Of a stretch of 64,000 nt of DNA, positions 35,192 through 45,906 are shown one piece after another. The stretch comes from Megalobrama amblycephala (lineage: Eukaryota > Chordata > Actinopteri > Cypriniformes > Xenocyprididae). The stretch is from positions 19,955,638 through 20,019,637 of the forward strand of contig NC_063057.1 of NCBI RefSeq assembly GCF_018812025.1. The letters are read 5' to 3'. Below the pieces are notes generated by a model, which did no database searches, was not told the DNA's origin, and worked only from the letters and a program-made list of their open reading frames with translations. Position numbers and translations under genes: made by a program. Every line of letters starts with the position of its first letter. Position 1 is the first letter of the stretch.

Positions 35192-37807
35192 GTCCTGATA
35201 ATCACCATTATATTTTAATGGGTTATAAAGATGATAAAAAAGTAATTGAGTAAATTATCAGGAAATATAATATTATACTAATATTTTAAGACAAACACCA
35301 CAATTGATCATTAAATATTGTATTCAGTTATGTCTTTAAATTAAAAGTATATAAATATAAACCTGTTGCGTGGTGGTTAAATCAATGTAGCGCTTCAAGT
35401 TTAGGCTTTGTGATAAATAACATTTGATATTTTGCACGGCTGTATTAAGGATTGGAGGTTGAGAATCACCCCTTGGAAAAAACAGCCTATGTATTGACCA
35501 TTAATCTGAAGGGGCATTAAAGGGGCAATATGCCAGTTATGGCCATGACATTTTGGACCTGAGGTGGGAAAATATGATTTCTTGAAAGGTCAGCGGTAAC
35601 CTTTTGAAATAAAATGATAAAAAAATAAATACATTCCTGAAATTTCAGGCACAAATGAGACTGCAGTTGTTTTCAGTGCAATCAGTCATAATCTTTCATT
35701 ACTACATCCCAGAGTGTGAAGAATTAGAAGTCGTTTCCCCCATCTATAGATGTCTCCCTGAAGCTAGACGTCTCCTTGGCTTGTCAGATGGCTTTGAAAT
35801 AATAAAAAGAATATAGAAAACCATGATATAAGATCAGAAGAGAGGATCAATAGGGCCTGCCTGTCAAGTAATCACCTAAAAGAGATTTTGAAAAGCTGAA
35901 TTATTCTTTTACACAGCTGTGCAAAAATATTACACTTCAAAAACAGTAGTATTTCCATTTTAATTTAGCATTTTATTCACATATAAGCATCAATCAAATC
36001 ATACATGAACATATCAAATAAGCTCAACATGCATGTCTGACATGCAGGAACCAACGAAGTAATTGATATTTATAAGCTTTGAAAATGTCGATTACATAAA
36101 TAATCTTACTTCAAGTCTTATGGGTTTGAAAAGGCATGAGGGTAAGTAAATGATGGCAGAATTTTCATTTTTGGGTGAACTATCCATTTAATAGATGAGG
36201 ATGTGTTGAATACAGCTCACAGGAAACTTGTTTTTTCTTTCCATTCTCTCTCTCTCTTTTTCCCATGACATGTATTGAACATCGCTTTCAAAACAAGTGA
36301 GAGAAATTGTTAGTTTGGCCCAAAACAGAACTTTCGGATGTTGGCCTTTCGACAGCCAGAATCTCCCACTTGTTTAAACTGTCATTTCCTCACTCACATT
36401 TACCGCTCTAAAATATCTCTCTCCATCCATTAGTCATCACTCTCTCAGGCACCTCACAGCAGCACACAACCCCCTGCTGAAACACCACAGAACTAGTCAG
36501 AAGAAGACAGAAGAAGGAGGCAAAGAAGACTTTTTTTAGACTCTTGTATGGGGGAGAATATGGTCTATGTATTATTTTCAAGGGGATTGTCAAACCTGTT
36601 ATTTACAGCTTATTAGTGGTGTCTGCTGAGGCAAGTATCAGTATTACCATTGCTCAAACATATAAAGGGATTTGAACAAACTCCAAAGCTTAAATATTTA
36701 ACTATCTCACACATACTAAAAACACGAAAGAAATGAAATTATGAGGCTTGTTGTGGAGAGATGTACTATTGATTTTGGAACCAAACTGACTTGCAATATT
36801 TTAGGGATGCACTAATATAAAATTCTGACTGATACCAAAAAGCCAAAATTATATTCATGTTATGGCACTGATAAATGAAATGGCATATGAAGTGAAAATT
36901 ATTTCACTAAGAAATGTCATTTAGTCAATAAGATCCCCCTAAAAAGTGCCTGCAAACAGAAGAAGTCAACAAAGCCCTTGTGAAGAGGGGAGTGAATCTA
37001 ATGAGTGAATCAAGGCCAGCACTAGTGCATGTCTTACACAATCTGTGCAAAGGCATTTGAGCTTCTGTAAGCCTGGCAGCTTCATGTAGTGAAAACATGG
37101 CCGCAGTTTGACTTCTCTGAATATGTAAATACTGAATCTGGCAGGGCATGGGTTTGCGAGTTCCTCTATTGAACAAACCCAGTGGTTTCATTGGCATGTT
37201 GCTCTTTCTGTGGGTTTTGAGTGCCAGGGAAGGTTGAGAAGGTTGGCACACTGAGGGCATAACACAACCTCGTACACAAAAACACACCCACACATCTACG
37301 AACAGGACACATATACACATTTGAAGCATATACTGGTATAAATTCACAGCTCAACAGGATTTGACAAGATATATGATCGTACACATTTTTAGGCATCACT
37401 ATAGCAACTTCATAAACATATTTGGGGAACATTTGGAAGTCAGAAATTAAATGCATTGACAGGGAAATCAATAAGATGCATGCACTAATTGACACAAAGT
37501 CAAATGGTAAGATAGCAAATACACATTCACAAAGTGATTTCCTTTGCTCAAAGCAGCTGAGACATTGTTGTAACATTTAGCAGTTCTTTGTGCATTGATA
37601 TGCTCATTTCCATTAGAAAACAGACAATAGCTCATTGTTTCTGGTGATTTTGTGTCTAATTTTGGTATCTGATGATTTTCCATGAGAAAGAACAGGCTGC
37701 TAATATTGCTGCAAAATAATTATCTGCATGGCTGAGACAGCCCTGAATTAAACCATGTGTGTGTGTCACAGAGAGAGAGATAATAGAGAAAGTGTAAATG
37801 CATTTAA
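35191..37807. other. Intronic sequence with one foldback-element end
   Basis: 36135-36192 ('gcatgagggtaagtaaatga' to 'ttgggtgaactatcca' then tttaat) is the right end of a foldback element like 61796-62497. The remainder, including 36925-37680, shows no domain-bearing frames or splice pairs that I can support. Confidence 0.45.
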
Positions 37808-38841
37808 AGTCCCTGTAAAGTCAATTCTTAGAATTCTTTCTAAACACTTTATAAATGTTACAAATGTATTGCTGAAACACACTACAAAGACTGTGAATTG
37901 AGTAATGCTTAATTGTGAAGTTAGAGCGTTAAACAGTTTTTCACCAAGTCTCTGCTCAGGATTTTTTGGGCGGAGCTAAAACGGGGGTCTGATGACGCAC
38001 ATAGTCCCCCGACCATAGCCCCTCCCCTAACACTATATAACTGTCGATGACGCACCGAGCGTGGCGCCGCCTCTACAGCGGTTCACTCGCTCAATCTCGA
38101 GTGTCATTACAGTTATATAGCCCTTTGCACATTTAGCTAGTAATGCCTTCGTCACGCAAATGCATATTACATGGTTGTTATAATATACAACATGCTCGGT
38201 CTCCTTATTTAAATTTCCTAAAATGATGATATGAAGGATTCTAAAGTGATAGTTCTACACCGGATATTTTTACAAACTTTCATCAGACAGCTTGGATTCA
38301 CAGATAATCCACTGTTTTTGGTGAATGTGTCTGAACAGACCTCGGCTTTCCTACCGTCCCACCGATAACCGATGATATATGGGGCCGGACAGAGTCTCTC
38401 CCGTCCCGGCCTTCAGCCTCCCATCTCGCGGCGCCGTCATTTGTCAACTCGACAACAGTCGGCAGTTCGTGCCCACCAGTGAGTGCAAGTTGCCGAGTTT
38501 GCGTATGTTATGATTAGTAGGTAGTCCACAGTAACTACTAAAATTTGTAACCCTCTAACGTGATTCTTTTGTTTATATGCATCAGTATGTTTGACTCATT
38601 AGACAAGTCAGTTGATGAGATGGCAGCTCTCGCGAGTGGGTGTGGTTTCAGCGCCAACAGCGGACACGCCCCCAGCGTTTGAGAGCAGAGAGCGTTGCCT
38701 ATTTTTTGGAGATTTTGATGACTTATTTCATTTACTTGCAGATTTTTTTAATCATTCAAATTTGGCTGGGTGGTTAATAACACATTTTTCTGCGGTGTGA
38801 CAAACTCAGAACACATACTTTAAAATGACTTTACAGGGACT
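37808..38841. mobile_element. TTAA-flanked transposon, Kolobok-like (agtccctgtaaagtca ends)
   Basis: Perfect terminal inverted repeat of 16 bp, 'agtccctgtaaagtca' and 'tgactttacagggact', flanked by ttaa (37804-37807, 38842-38845). The middle is CG-rich with 'atctcgcggcgccgtc'. A short frame at 38143 looks like the start of a THAP domain. TTAA targets together with THAP proteins are features of the Kolobok superfamily, so that is the best guess; the transposase is missing. Confidence 0.75.
38143..38226 (+). pseudogene. Possible THAP-domain start
   Basis: MPSSRKCILHGCYNIQHARS then PYLNFLK and a stop, 27 residues. The C-x4-C followed by N and a later aromatic-N-F patch resembles the first zinc-binding half of a THAP DNA-binding domain (short N-terminus, C, GC, N). 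The distal C and H ligands are not in this frame. If real it is the relic of the element's own DNA-binding protein. The motif is short and could be chance. Confidence 0.3.
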
Positions 38842-39184
38842 TTAAAATAAGTGTTTATTGAGCGTGTCTGTACATGTATTTTTTAGGGCTGGGACAATGC
38901 ATCGATTCTCGATTCATGATTCAAAGAATCTGAAGCGATTCTGATATTTTCCGATGTATCACGATCCTCTCTCGAATCGATTCTGAGCCTAGTTTTTAAC
39001 AGCAGATGGCACTGCATGCTTTAGAAACACCTAACTATGCTTGCTTTCAAGTTCCTTTAAACCTAAAATAATCATTCATAAAGTTCGAAGTGAATTACAA
39101 GGGTGTTCGCAGTGGCCTGTGTTTACATTAATCTTGCATCATAAAAGCATTCTGAGCCAAGGTGCAAGTATATTTAACCACTTA

Positions 39185-39893
39185 AGCCTCGGTTATACTC
39201 CAGTTCGGATGCGTACGCGGACTACTTGTATTTATATTACTGAAAGTGTATGCTGGGCAGGGTTGCCAGGTTTTCACAACAAAACTCACCCAATTGCTAC
39301 TAAGAACTAGCCCAAAACTAGCCCAATCACATTCCGGGGGGTAAAATCTGCATTTTTGTAGGGGTTGCCCTGGTAAAATTCGCATTCCAGGGACTAAATA
39401 TAATGTTATTTGGGGTCGCTTCAACCGGTGGACATAAAAAACAACCCGCGGCAACCAGTGTTAAAGTAGCCCAATTCAACGGAAAAAAACGCGGACTTGG
39501 CAACACTGATGCTGGGGTCCGCTTGGCGGACGTGTTCCACACATGCGCACACACTTTCTTCTTTGCCCAAACTCTGGGCAATTTCCCTCAAGGAATTATT
39601 GCACATCTGGCCGTCTTTAAATTGTTTAATCGATGGATTGTAGAGGTGCAGGTAGCGACGGGCTTGTTCACATAGCCTCTCTTCAAATTCGACGACCATG
39701 TTGTTTTTCCAGCACATGCGTAGTTGATGCTTTTGTAGCCTAGTGACGAGCGTACTTGTCTGCACAGTCACAAAAAATGTTGTGCACATGGATGTCCACA
39801 AAGAGCCTCCACTTACACCCTCCGATGACGATTTTTACGTCACATGGACCCTAGCGGACCCTCGCGCACTTGCGCGAAAATATAACTGAGGCT
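39185..39893. mobile_element. PIF/Harbinger-like MITE with tta TSD
   Basis: Ends 'agcctcggttatactcc' and 'aaaatataactgaggct' are inverted and flanked by tta (39182-39184, 39894-39896). The interior is CG-rich ('gatgcgtacgcggac', 'ctcgcgcacttgcgcg'), as in the fragment at 1-149. It hosts the hAT MITE 39258-39508. Confidence 0.75.
39258..39508. mobile_element. hAT MITE copy A with perfect 8-bp TSD
   Basis: Starts 'cagggttgccaggttttcac' and ends 'cgcggacttggcaacactg', flanked by identical 'atgctggg' (39250-39257, 39509-39516). The interior has 'aaaacaacccgcggcaac', shared with copy B. Non-coding. Confidence 0.9.
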
Positions 39894-39909
39894 TTACATG
39901 ACTCAGCCG

Positions 39910-40082
39910 CACCATTGCCAGGTTTTTTACAACAAAACCCGCCCAATTGCTACTCAAAACTAGCCCAATCATGTTTCGGGGTGGGGGGGTGGTGATTATT
40001 AAAAATAAATAAATATCATGTAAAAAACAACCCGCGGCAACAGTGTTAAAGTAGCAGGAAAACTGCGGATTTGGCAACACTG
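39910..40082. mobile_element. hAT MITE copy B
   Basis: Starts 'caccattgccaggtttttta' and ends 'tgcggatttggcaacactg', flanked by 'ctcagccg' and 'ctcagtcg' (7 of 8). Colinear with copy A but about 80 bp shorter through internal deletion. It lies just outside the Harbinger-like MITE, within the outer hAT. Confidence 0.85.
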
Positions 40083-40228
40083 CTCAGTCGAACGCACGAT
40101 CGCTGTCCAACATTCTTCTTTGTGAGCATTTAAATGTGTGGTTAAAAACTAGCCTGGAGCACCATCTGCTGTCATCATCCCTAAGCTCTTAGGATTGATC
40201 CAGATTCATTCTATCGAGAATCGATGTA

Positions 40229-41844
40229 CAGGTGCTGGTCATATGATTAGAATATCATCAAAAAGTTGATTTATTTCACTAATTCCATTCAAAAAGTGAA
40301 ACTTGTATATTATATTCATTCATTACACACAGACTGATATATTTCAAATGTTTATTTCTTTTCATTTTGATGATTATAACTGATAACTAAGGAAAATCCC
40401 AAATTCAGTATCTCAGAAAATTAGAATATTACTTAAGACCAATACAAAGAAAGGATTTTTAGAAATCTTGGCCAACTGAAAAGTATGAACATGAAAAGTA
40501 TGAGCATGTACAGCACTCAATACTTAGTTGGGGCTCCTTTTGCCTGAGTTACTGCAGCAATGCGGTGTGGCATGGAGTCAACCAGTCTGTGGCACTGCTC
40601 AGGTGTTATGAGAGCCCACGTTGCTCTGATAGTGGCCTTCAGCTATTCTGCATTGTTGGGTCTGGCATATCGCATCTTCCTCTTCACAATACCCCATAGA
40701 TTTTCTATGGGGTTAAGGTCAGGCGAGTTTGCTGGCCAATAAAGAACAGGGATACCATGGTCCTTAAACCAGGTACTGGTAGCTTTGGCACTGTGTGCAG
40801 GTGCCTTTGTCCTGTTGGAAAATGAAATCTGCATCTCCATAAAGTTGGTCAGCAGCAGGAAGCATGAAGTACTCTAAAACTTCCTGGTATACGGCTGCGT
40901 TGACCTTGGACCTCAGAAAACACAGTGGACCAACACCAGCAGATGACATGGCACCCCAAACCATCACTGACTGTGGAAACTTTACACTGGACCTCAAGCA
41001 ACGTGGATTGTGTGCCTCTCCTCTCTTCCTCCAGACTCTGGGACTCTGATTTCCAAAGGAAATGCAAAATTTACTTTCATCAGAGAACATAACTTTGGAC
41101 CACTCAGCAGCAGTCCAGTCCTTTTTGTCTTTAGCCCAGGCGAGATGCTTCTGACACTGTCTGTTGTTCAAGAGTGGAGGAATGCGACAGCTGAAACCCA
41201 TGTCTTGCATACGTCTGTGCGTAGTGGTTCTTGAAGCACTGACTCCAGCTGCAGTCCAATCTTTGTGAATCTCCCCCATATTTTTGAATGGGTTTTGTTT
41301 CACAATCCTCTCCAGGGTGCAGTTATCCCTATTGCTTGTACACTTTTTTCTACCACATCTTTTCCTTCCCTTCGCCTCTCTATTAATGTGCTTGGACACA
41401 GAGCTCTGTGAACAGCCAGCCTCTTTTGCAATGACCTTTTGTGTCTTGCCCTCCTTGTGCAAGGTGTCAATGGTTGTCTTTTGGACAACTGTCAAGTCAG
41501 CAGTCTTCCCCATGATTGTGTAGCCTACAGAACTAGACTGAGAGACCATTTAAAGGCCTTTGCAGGTGTTTTGAGTTAATTAGCTGATCAGAGTGTGGCA
41601 CCAGGTGTCTTCAATATTGAACCTATATTCTAATAATATAACAATATTCTAATTTTCTGAGATACTGAATTTGGGATTTTCCTTATTTGTCAGTTATAAT
41701 CATCAAAATTAAAAGAAATAAACATTTGAAATATATCAGTCTGTGTGTAATGAATTAATATAATATACAAGTTTCACTTTTTGAATGGAATTAGTGAAAT
41801 AAATCAACTTTTTGATGATATTCTAATTATATGACCAGCACCTG
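40229..41844 (-). mobile_element. Tc1-like transposon (1,616 bp)
   Basis: Inverted ends 'caggtgctggtcatatgatt' and 'ttatatgaccagcacctg' are flanked by ta. 'tttcactttttgaatggaat' repeats inverted about 50-80 bp inside each end, the double-repeat structure of many fish Tc1 elements. Removing it rejoins 'tcgatg' and 'ttgtcccag' of the host hAT around one ta. Confidence 0.92.
40517..41513 (-). pseudogene. Tc1-like DD34E transposase, broken by frameshift and stop
   Basis: The start MGKTADLTVVQKTTIDTLHK is at 41513, followed by the helix-turn-helix GCSQSSVSKHINR, the GRKKCTS hinge, MFSDESKFC with the first catalytic Asp, and VMVWGAMS. At about 40805, right after the FQQD with the second Asp, the frame shifts. 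The next frame carries APAHSAKATSTWF and SPDLNPIENLWG with the Glu at the usual 34-residue distance. An in-frame TAG follows NNAE where relatives have Glu, and the remaining 40 codons run open to APTKY and a stop. Two lesions in about 330 codons make this inactive. Confidence 0.88.
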
Positions 41845-41860
41845 TATTGTCCCAGCCCTA

Positions 41861-43484
41861 GTTTTTTTATGTACTAAAATAATGATTTTTATGATAGATA
41901 ATTTCTCTTCTGAGCGGATATAGTAGAGTTCCAAAACCATGCAGGCTGACCATCTAGACATTTTGAAGTCAAAAGTATGCTTCAGTTTTCAGTTTGATGC
42001 TAGTCAATGGCCTACGTGGACTGTGGTGAAACTTTTTTACAAAACTGTAATTGCAATTTTTGTCACCAGCGCATTTGCAACACTAACACTGGCCCATTTA
42101 TTTTTAAAAATGAATCAAAGAAAAAGATGGGAAATAATATTTTAAAAATACATACTGCTCTAACAAAAAATGAATCCAAGATGGCAGGCACGTTGAGATG
42201 TTAATTGTTAAAAATATTAATGATAAATATACTTATATTGCATTCAACATTTAAGTTAATCAGCACAACTATTTTCAATATCAATACAAGAAATGTTTCT
42301 TAAGCACCAAAAGAATCGAAGGATTTGACACTTAAGACTGGAGTAATGGCTGCTCAAAATTCTGCTTTGCCAGCACAGGAATAAATTACATTTTAAAATG
42401 TATTAAAATGGAAAGGAATATGTTGCAGCAAATTGTAACAATAAAAAAGTGCACACAGTAAAAGCACAGTAAACTGTCTGTACTAGAAGCCAGCACACTC
42501 TAATACCGAAAAGCCCAGCCAAAAAACGGCTCCAGACTTACTCTCGGTTGGCAATCTTTTGTTGTGTGTCTACTGGTGGTGCTACACACACAATTGAATC
42601 ATTTATAGCATTAGTCTAATGACAATTTTGCCTTGCACCATGACTACCAGAGTCCCAGGAACACAGTGAGCATGTGTGAGGAGTCAGTAGGTCGCATTTA
42701 CTTTCATTATGTACACAGGTCCAATTAGGTATCTGATAATATTCCACCAGCTGAACCATTACACAAATTCACAAACTGCTGACCTACTCAAACAGAGCAA
42801 ACACTTAATCTTGCCATCCTCTAGAGATCCTCAGTATAATGATCACCATACAACAAAGATTTCATTCACTTGCAAACAGAAGCCATCAAATAATATAAAG
42901 TGCATTCAATTTAAATGCAGTGCTGTAGTGGTATAGTTAACTCTGTATGCTGAATAATATCCTAAATATATCCGAATATTAGGGAGAAGAAAAAAAATTT
43001 TTAGTAGTGTCTTAAGCAGCTTCTTTGAAGGCATCTTGAGTATAGTTTAATATTTAACGAAGCACATATAAAGACCTGAACCTGAAGTAATGCAAATAAA
43101 CTGTATTGTTGTTGTTTTGCAATTCTTCTGGGGATGTCTGTCTCACCGAGTAGCTGTTATTCAACTGGGAGCACTTTGACAAATAGGGGACAAAACCATA
43201 TTCCTCACAAGCAAATAGCATTGCATTACCGAGATTGATGGTGACATAAGTGTTTTCGGTTGGTCCTTATATTGTAGAGTGGTATTTTCCCAGTGTAAGT
43301 GGATGAGTGTGTGTCCTCAGCTTGTAAAGCACTACCCCTACATTTACCAGGGTACTGCAGTGTTCATGTTGAGTAAATGCCCCCAGAATCAACCGAACCA
43401 TTTTTTAGTAATTAAATCAAACAAATCGAACATATGAAATCGTGGAATTTTGGAATTGAAACGTCCAGTGAGTGGCACTAAAAG
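41861..43484. other. Intronic sequence with one old repeat fragment
   Basis: 42211-42450 is listed separately. The remainder is AT-rich without recognised ends or exons. Confidence 0.4.
42211..42450 (-). mobile_element. Inverted fragment of the old repeat seen at 5101-9591
   Basis: 'ggaataaattacattttaaa', 'cagcacaact' and 'aagactggagtaatggctgc' are the reverse complement of the matching stretches at 5200-5360. Both ends are missing. A decayed copy. Confidence 0.6.
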
Positions 43485-43492
43485 GTTAAAGG

Positions 43493-44292
43493 TAGGGATG
43501 TCACGGTGCATCTGGAACCGGGTTGAAAATCGATTAAAACGTGACGATTCAAGTCGGTTGAGATGATAAATGAATCGTGATACATTTGGGGGCAGGGGTT
43601 TATAAGAATGTATAGCTGAGGGGAACTGACTGTGTTCAGAAAAGTTTCGATGGTATTTTCTTTTCATCTTACTTCCATACAATGTATTTTCAAGTAGTTT
43701 TAGCGCACAGCGCTGCTTTGTTTACAGCGGTAACCATGTAAGCACTGTATTGCCACCGTTCCATAAGCGCCACCTGCTGTCAAGACAGTGAATTTGCATT
43801 CTCATGCAGTTTGTCTGCTGTTATGAAATTTTATGTAGCATAATTTCACAAAGCTAAAGTCTGAACATTGTGTTTTTGCTTAAATGTTAAAAATTATACA
43901 GTCTAATTTCAATTAAAAACTGCTCATGCTGCATGTATGTAGCATCTTTGTTGGGATTGGGATTAAAATGCAGTGGTTGCCTCTAATTTTAAATGCCTAC
44001 AGATAGTTCAGCCTGTAAAAGAGCAAATAAATATCTTATTCATGTACTCATATGAAGAGATTTCTTTTATTGGTATTATTTATTTATTTGATTTACTATT
44101 TGTTTTAAAATTTCAATTTAGTTTTGTTATATAGATATTTCAGTTTCACAAAGAAATATGCAGCATTTTGTCTGAGAAATAATAAAAAGAACTTTTCTCA
44201 TTTAAATCTAATTTTGTTAAGAAAAATCGAATCATGAAACCAGTATCGTGAATCGTATCGATTTGTGAGTTGAGTGAATCGTTACATCCCTA
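43493..44292. mobile_element. hAT element with perfect 8-bp TSD (tagggatgt ends)
   Basis: Starts 'tagggatgtcacggtgcatc' and ends 'gtgaatcgttacatcccta', flanked by identical 'gttaaagg' (43485-43492, 44293-44300). The interior includes 'gcgccacctgctgtca'. 800 bp, no transposase. The TSD overlaps the ttaa and first bases of the foldback element. Confidence 0.9.
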
Positions 44293-44491
44293 GTTAAAGG
44301 GTTAGTTCAACCAAAAATGAAAATTCAGTCATTAATTACTCACCCTCATGTCGTTCCACACCCGTAAGACTTTCGTTCATCTTCAGAACACAAATTAAGA
44401 TCTCAGATGATGAAATCTGAGAGCTTTATGTCCCTCCATTGACTGCCTTTGCAACTGAATCTTTGACTCCAAAAAGTTCATAAGTTCAAAG

Positions 44492-45624
44492 CAGAGGTGT
44501 AAAGTACTTGAGTAAATGTAATTAGTTACTGTACTTAAGTATCTTTTTGGCTACTTTGTAGTTATACTGAGTATCAAAGATATTGGCAACTTTTACTCTA
44601 TACTTGACTACAGTTTTGAGCAAGTAAATGTACTTTTTACTCCACTACATTTGTGATGAGTAATGCAATTACAAATGACATTTTTCATGGCAGCTAACTT
44701 TTTCTGCAGCAGTTTGTTTCTGATATAAAGAAGCGATATTGCCATCTAAGGGCACTGAAGGTACTATATCTTGTGCGTTTTGCCTTTACTCCCCCAAAAC
44801 TTGTCAACAAGGATACATTACGTGAATGTGAGTGCATTAGCAGGTAGTTGCTGATTGCAGGTGTTGCAGCACATACAGTAGACTTTGACTATTTCATTTT
44901 ACTTAACATTGTTTTATTTATCCGCTATATTGACAAGACCATTTTGAAGGATATTGGTTTACTTATGGCCTTTTTGTGCACTTGAGCTTAACTGAGTCTT
45001 GAGAGTTTGTAGACGTTTAAAAGGTTGTTGTGTCGACCTTGATTTATTGCAATATTGAGGTGTTCAGTTGTATTTTGATTTTAGAAAATAAACTTGATTT
45101 CTCATCTTACAATTATCAATTGTTTCTTATTTTCACTGGCAGTCTCCCAGGACTAGTGCAACTCCGAGCCAACATTCAGCATGAGTAAAATACTTAAGTA
45201 CTGTTCAAATCAGATACTTTAAGACTTTCACTCAAGTTGTATTGGAATTGGTCACTTTTAACTTGTAGTGGAGTCATATTCTGTTACGGGTGCTGGTTGC
45301 AGAGACGAGACGTAAACGGAAATCCACAATCAAAGGGTATTTAATGAACGTAGGAGCAGAACGTACAACCAACACAAAGAATATAACATTTAGGACAGAC
45401 AAGGACTGAAGGGAGTGAGTCCATTATATAGGGAGTGATGATGATCAGGAACAGGTGCAGGTGATCCGTGATGATGGGGAGATGACGAGGGAAGTGAGTG
45501 CAGGTGTGGAAACACGAGGAACATGGGAAATGGAGTCCTGGAGACGAGGGAACTGTGACATATTCAATGTAAGGTATCAGTACTTGTACTCAAGTATGGT
45601 TTTTAGGTACTCTTTACACCTCTG
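44492..45624. mobile_element. hAT element with perfect 8-bp TSD (cagaggtgtaaag ends)
   Basis: Starts 'cagaggtgtaaagtacttga' and ends 'gtactctttacacctctg', flanked by 'gttcaaag' (44484-44491, 45625-45632). Related by its 'acttaagta' subterminal motifs to the hAT at 5476-9504. Contains a solo LTR; without it about 850 bp, non-coding. Confidence 0.9.
45282..45560 (-). mobile_element. Solo LTR of an LTR retrotransposon
   Basis: 279 bp bounded by tg...ca ('tgttacgggtgctgg' to 'gaactgtgaca'), with the 5-bp duplication 'tattc' on both sides (45277-45281, 45561-45565). Read on the minus strand it begins 'tgtcacagttccctcgtctc', has a TATA-like 'ctatataatgg' and further on 'attaaata' as a possible polyadenylation signal, the order expected of an LTR. 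No internal coding region remains, so it probably arose by recombination between two LTRs. Likely Ty3/gypsy-type, but this is inference. Confidence 0.82.
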
Positions 45625-45906
45625 GTTCAAAGTTCATTTGAGTGGTTTAGTCCAACACGATCGCTTTATATGATGACTAGGCTGAATTTCGGCTTTTCTT
45701 CACATAAACATTAATCAACTCACACATCAGTTGTGGTAAACCAATGGAAGAGCTTTAATTCTGTTCATCACAGCAAGCTCTCAGATTTCATCAAAAAGAT
45801 CTTAATTTGTGCTCCAAAGATTAACGAAAGTCTTACGGGTTTGGAATGACATAAGGGTGAGTAATTAATGTCAGAATTTTCATTTTTGGGTGAAGTAACC
45901 CTTTAA

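Larger units (their letters stand above)
38884..41860. mobile_element. hAT element (tagggctgggacaat ends) hosting four later insertions
   Basis: Ends 'tagggctgggacaatgcatc' and 'attgtcccagccctA' are inverted. Flanks 'gtattttt' and 'gttttttt' match 7 of 8, as for a hAT TSD. Subterminal inverted repeats ('cgattctcgatt' / 'atcgagaatcgatg' and 'aacagcagatggcact' / 'gcaccatctgctgtca') confirm the pairing. Its own sequence totals only about 470 bp. It contains the elements at 39185-39893 (with 39258-39508 inside), 39910-40082 and 40229-41844. Confidence 0.82.
43490..45902. mobile_element. TTAA-flanked foldback element split by two hAT insertions
   Basis: The left end 'aggg' + 'ttagttcaaccaaaaatg' is interrupted by a hAT three bases in; the right end 'catttttgggtgaagtaaccct' is followed by ttaa (45903-45906). 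Both arms carry the family signature ('actcaccctcatgtcgttcc' left, 'aatgacataagggtgagtaa' right). Inner arms mirror one another through 'ctgagagcttt' and 'aagctctcag'. Without the insertions it is about 470 bp. Confidence 0.75.

Noticed and set aside
34894..35208. 104-residue minus-strand frame with repeated SINQ and SIHP units
   Set aside because: Direct translation of the GGAT/GATT microsatellite; no gene context.
39041..39801. Overlapping frames of 84-126 residues on both strands
   Set aside because: They lie across the borders of the Harbinger-like and hAT MITEs and have no domain.
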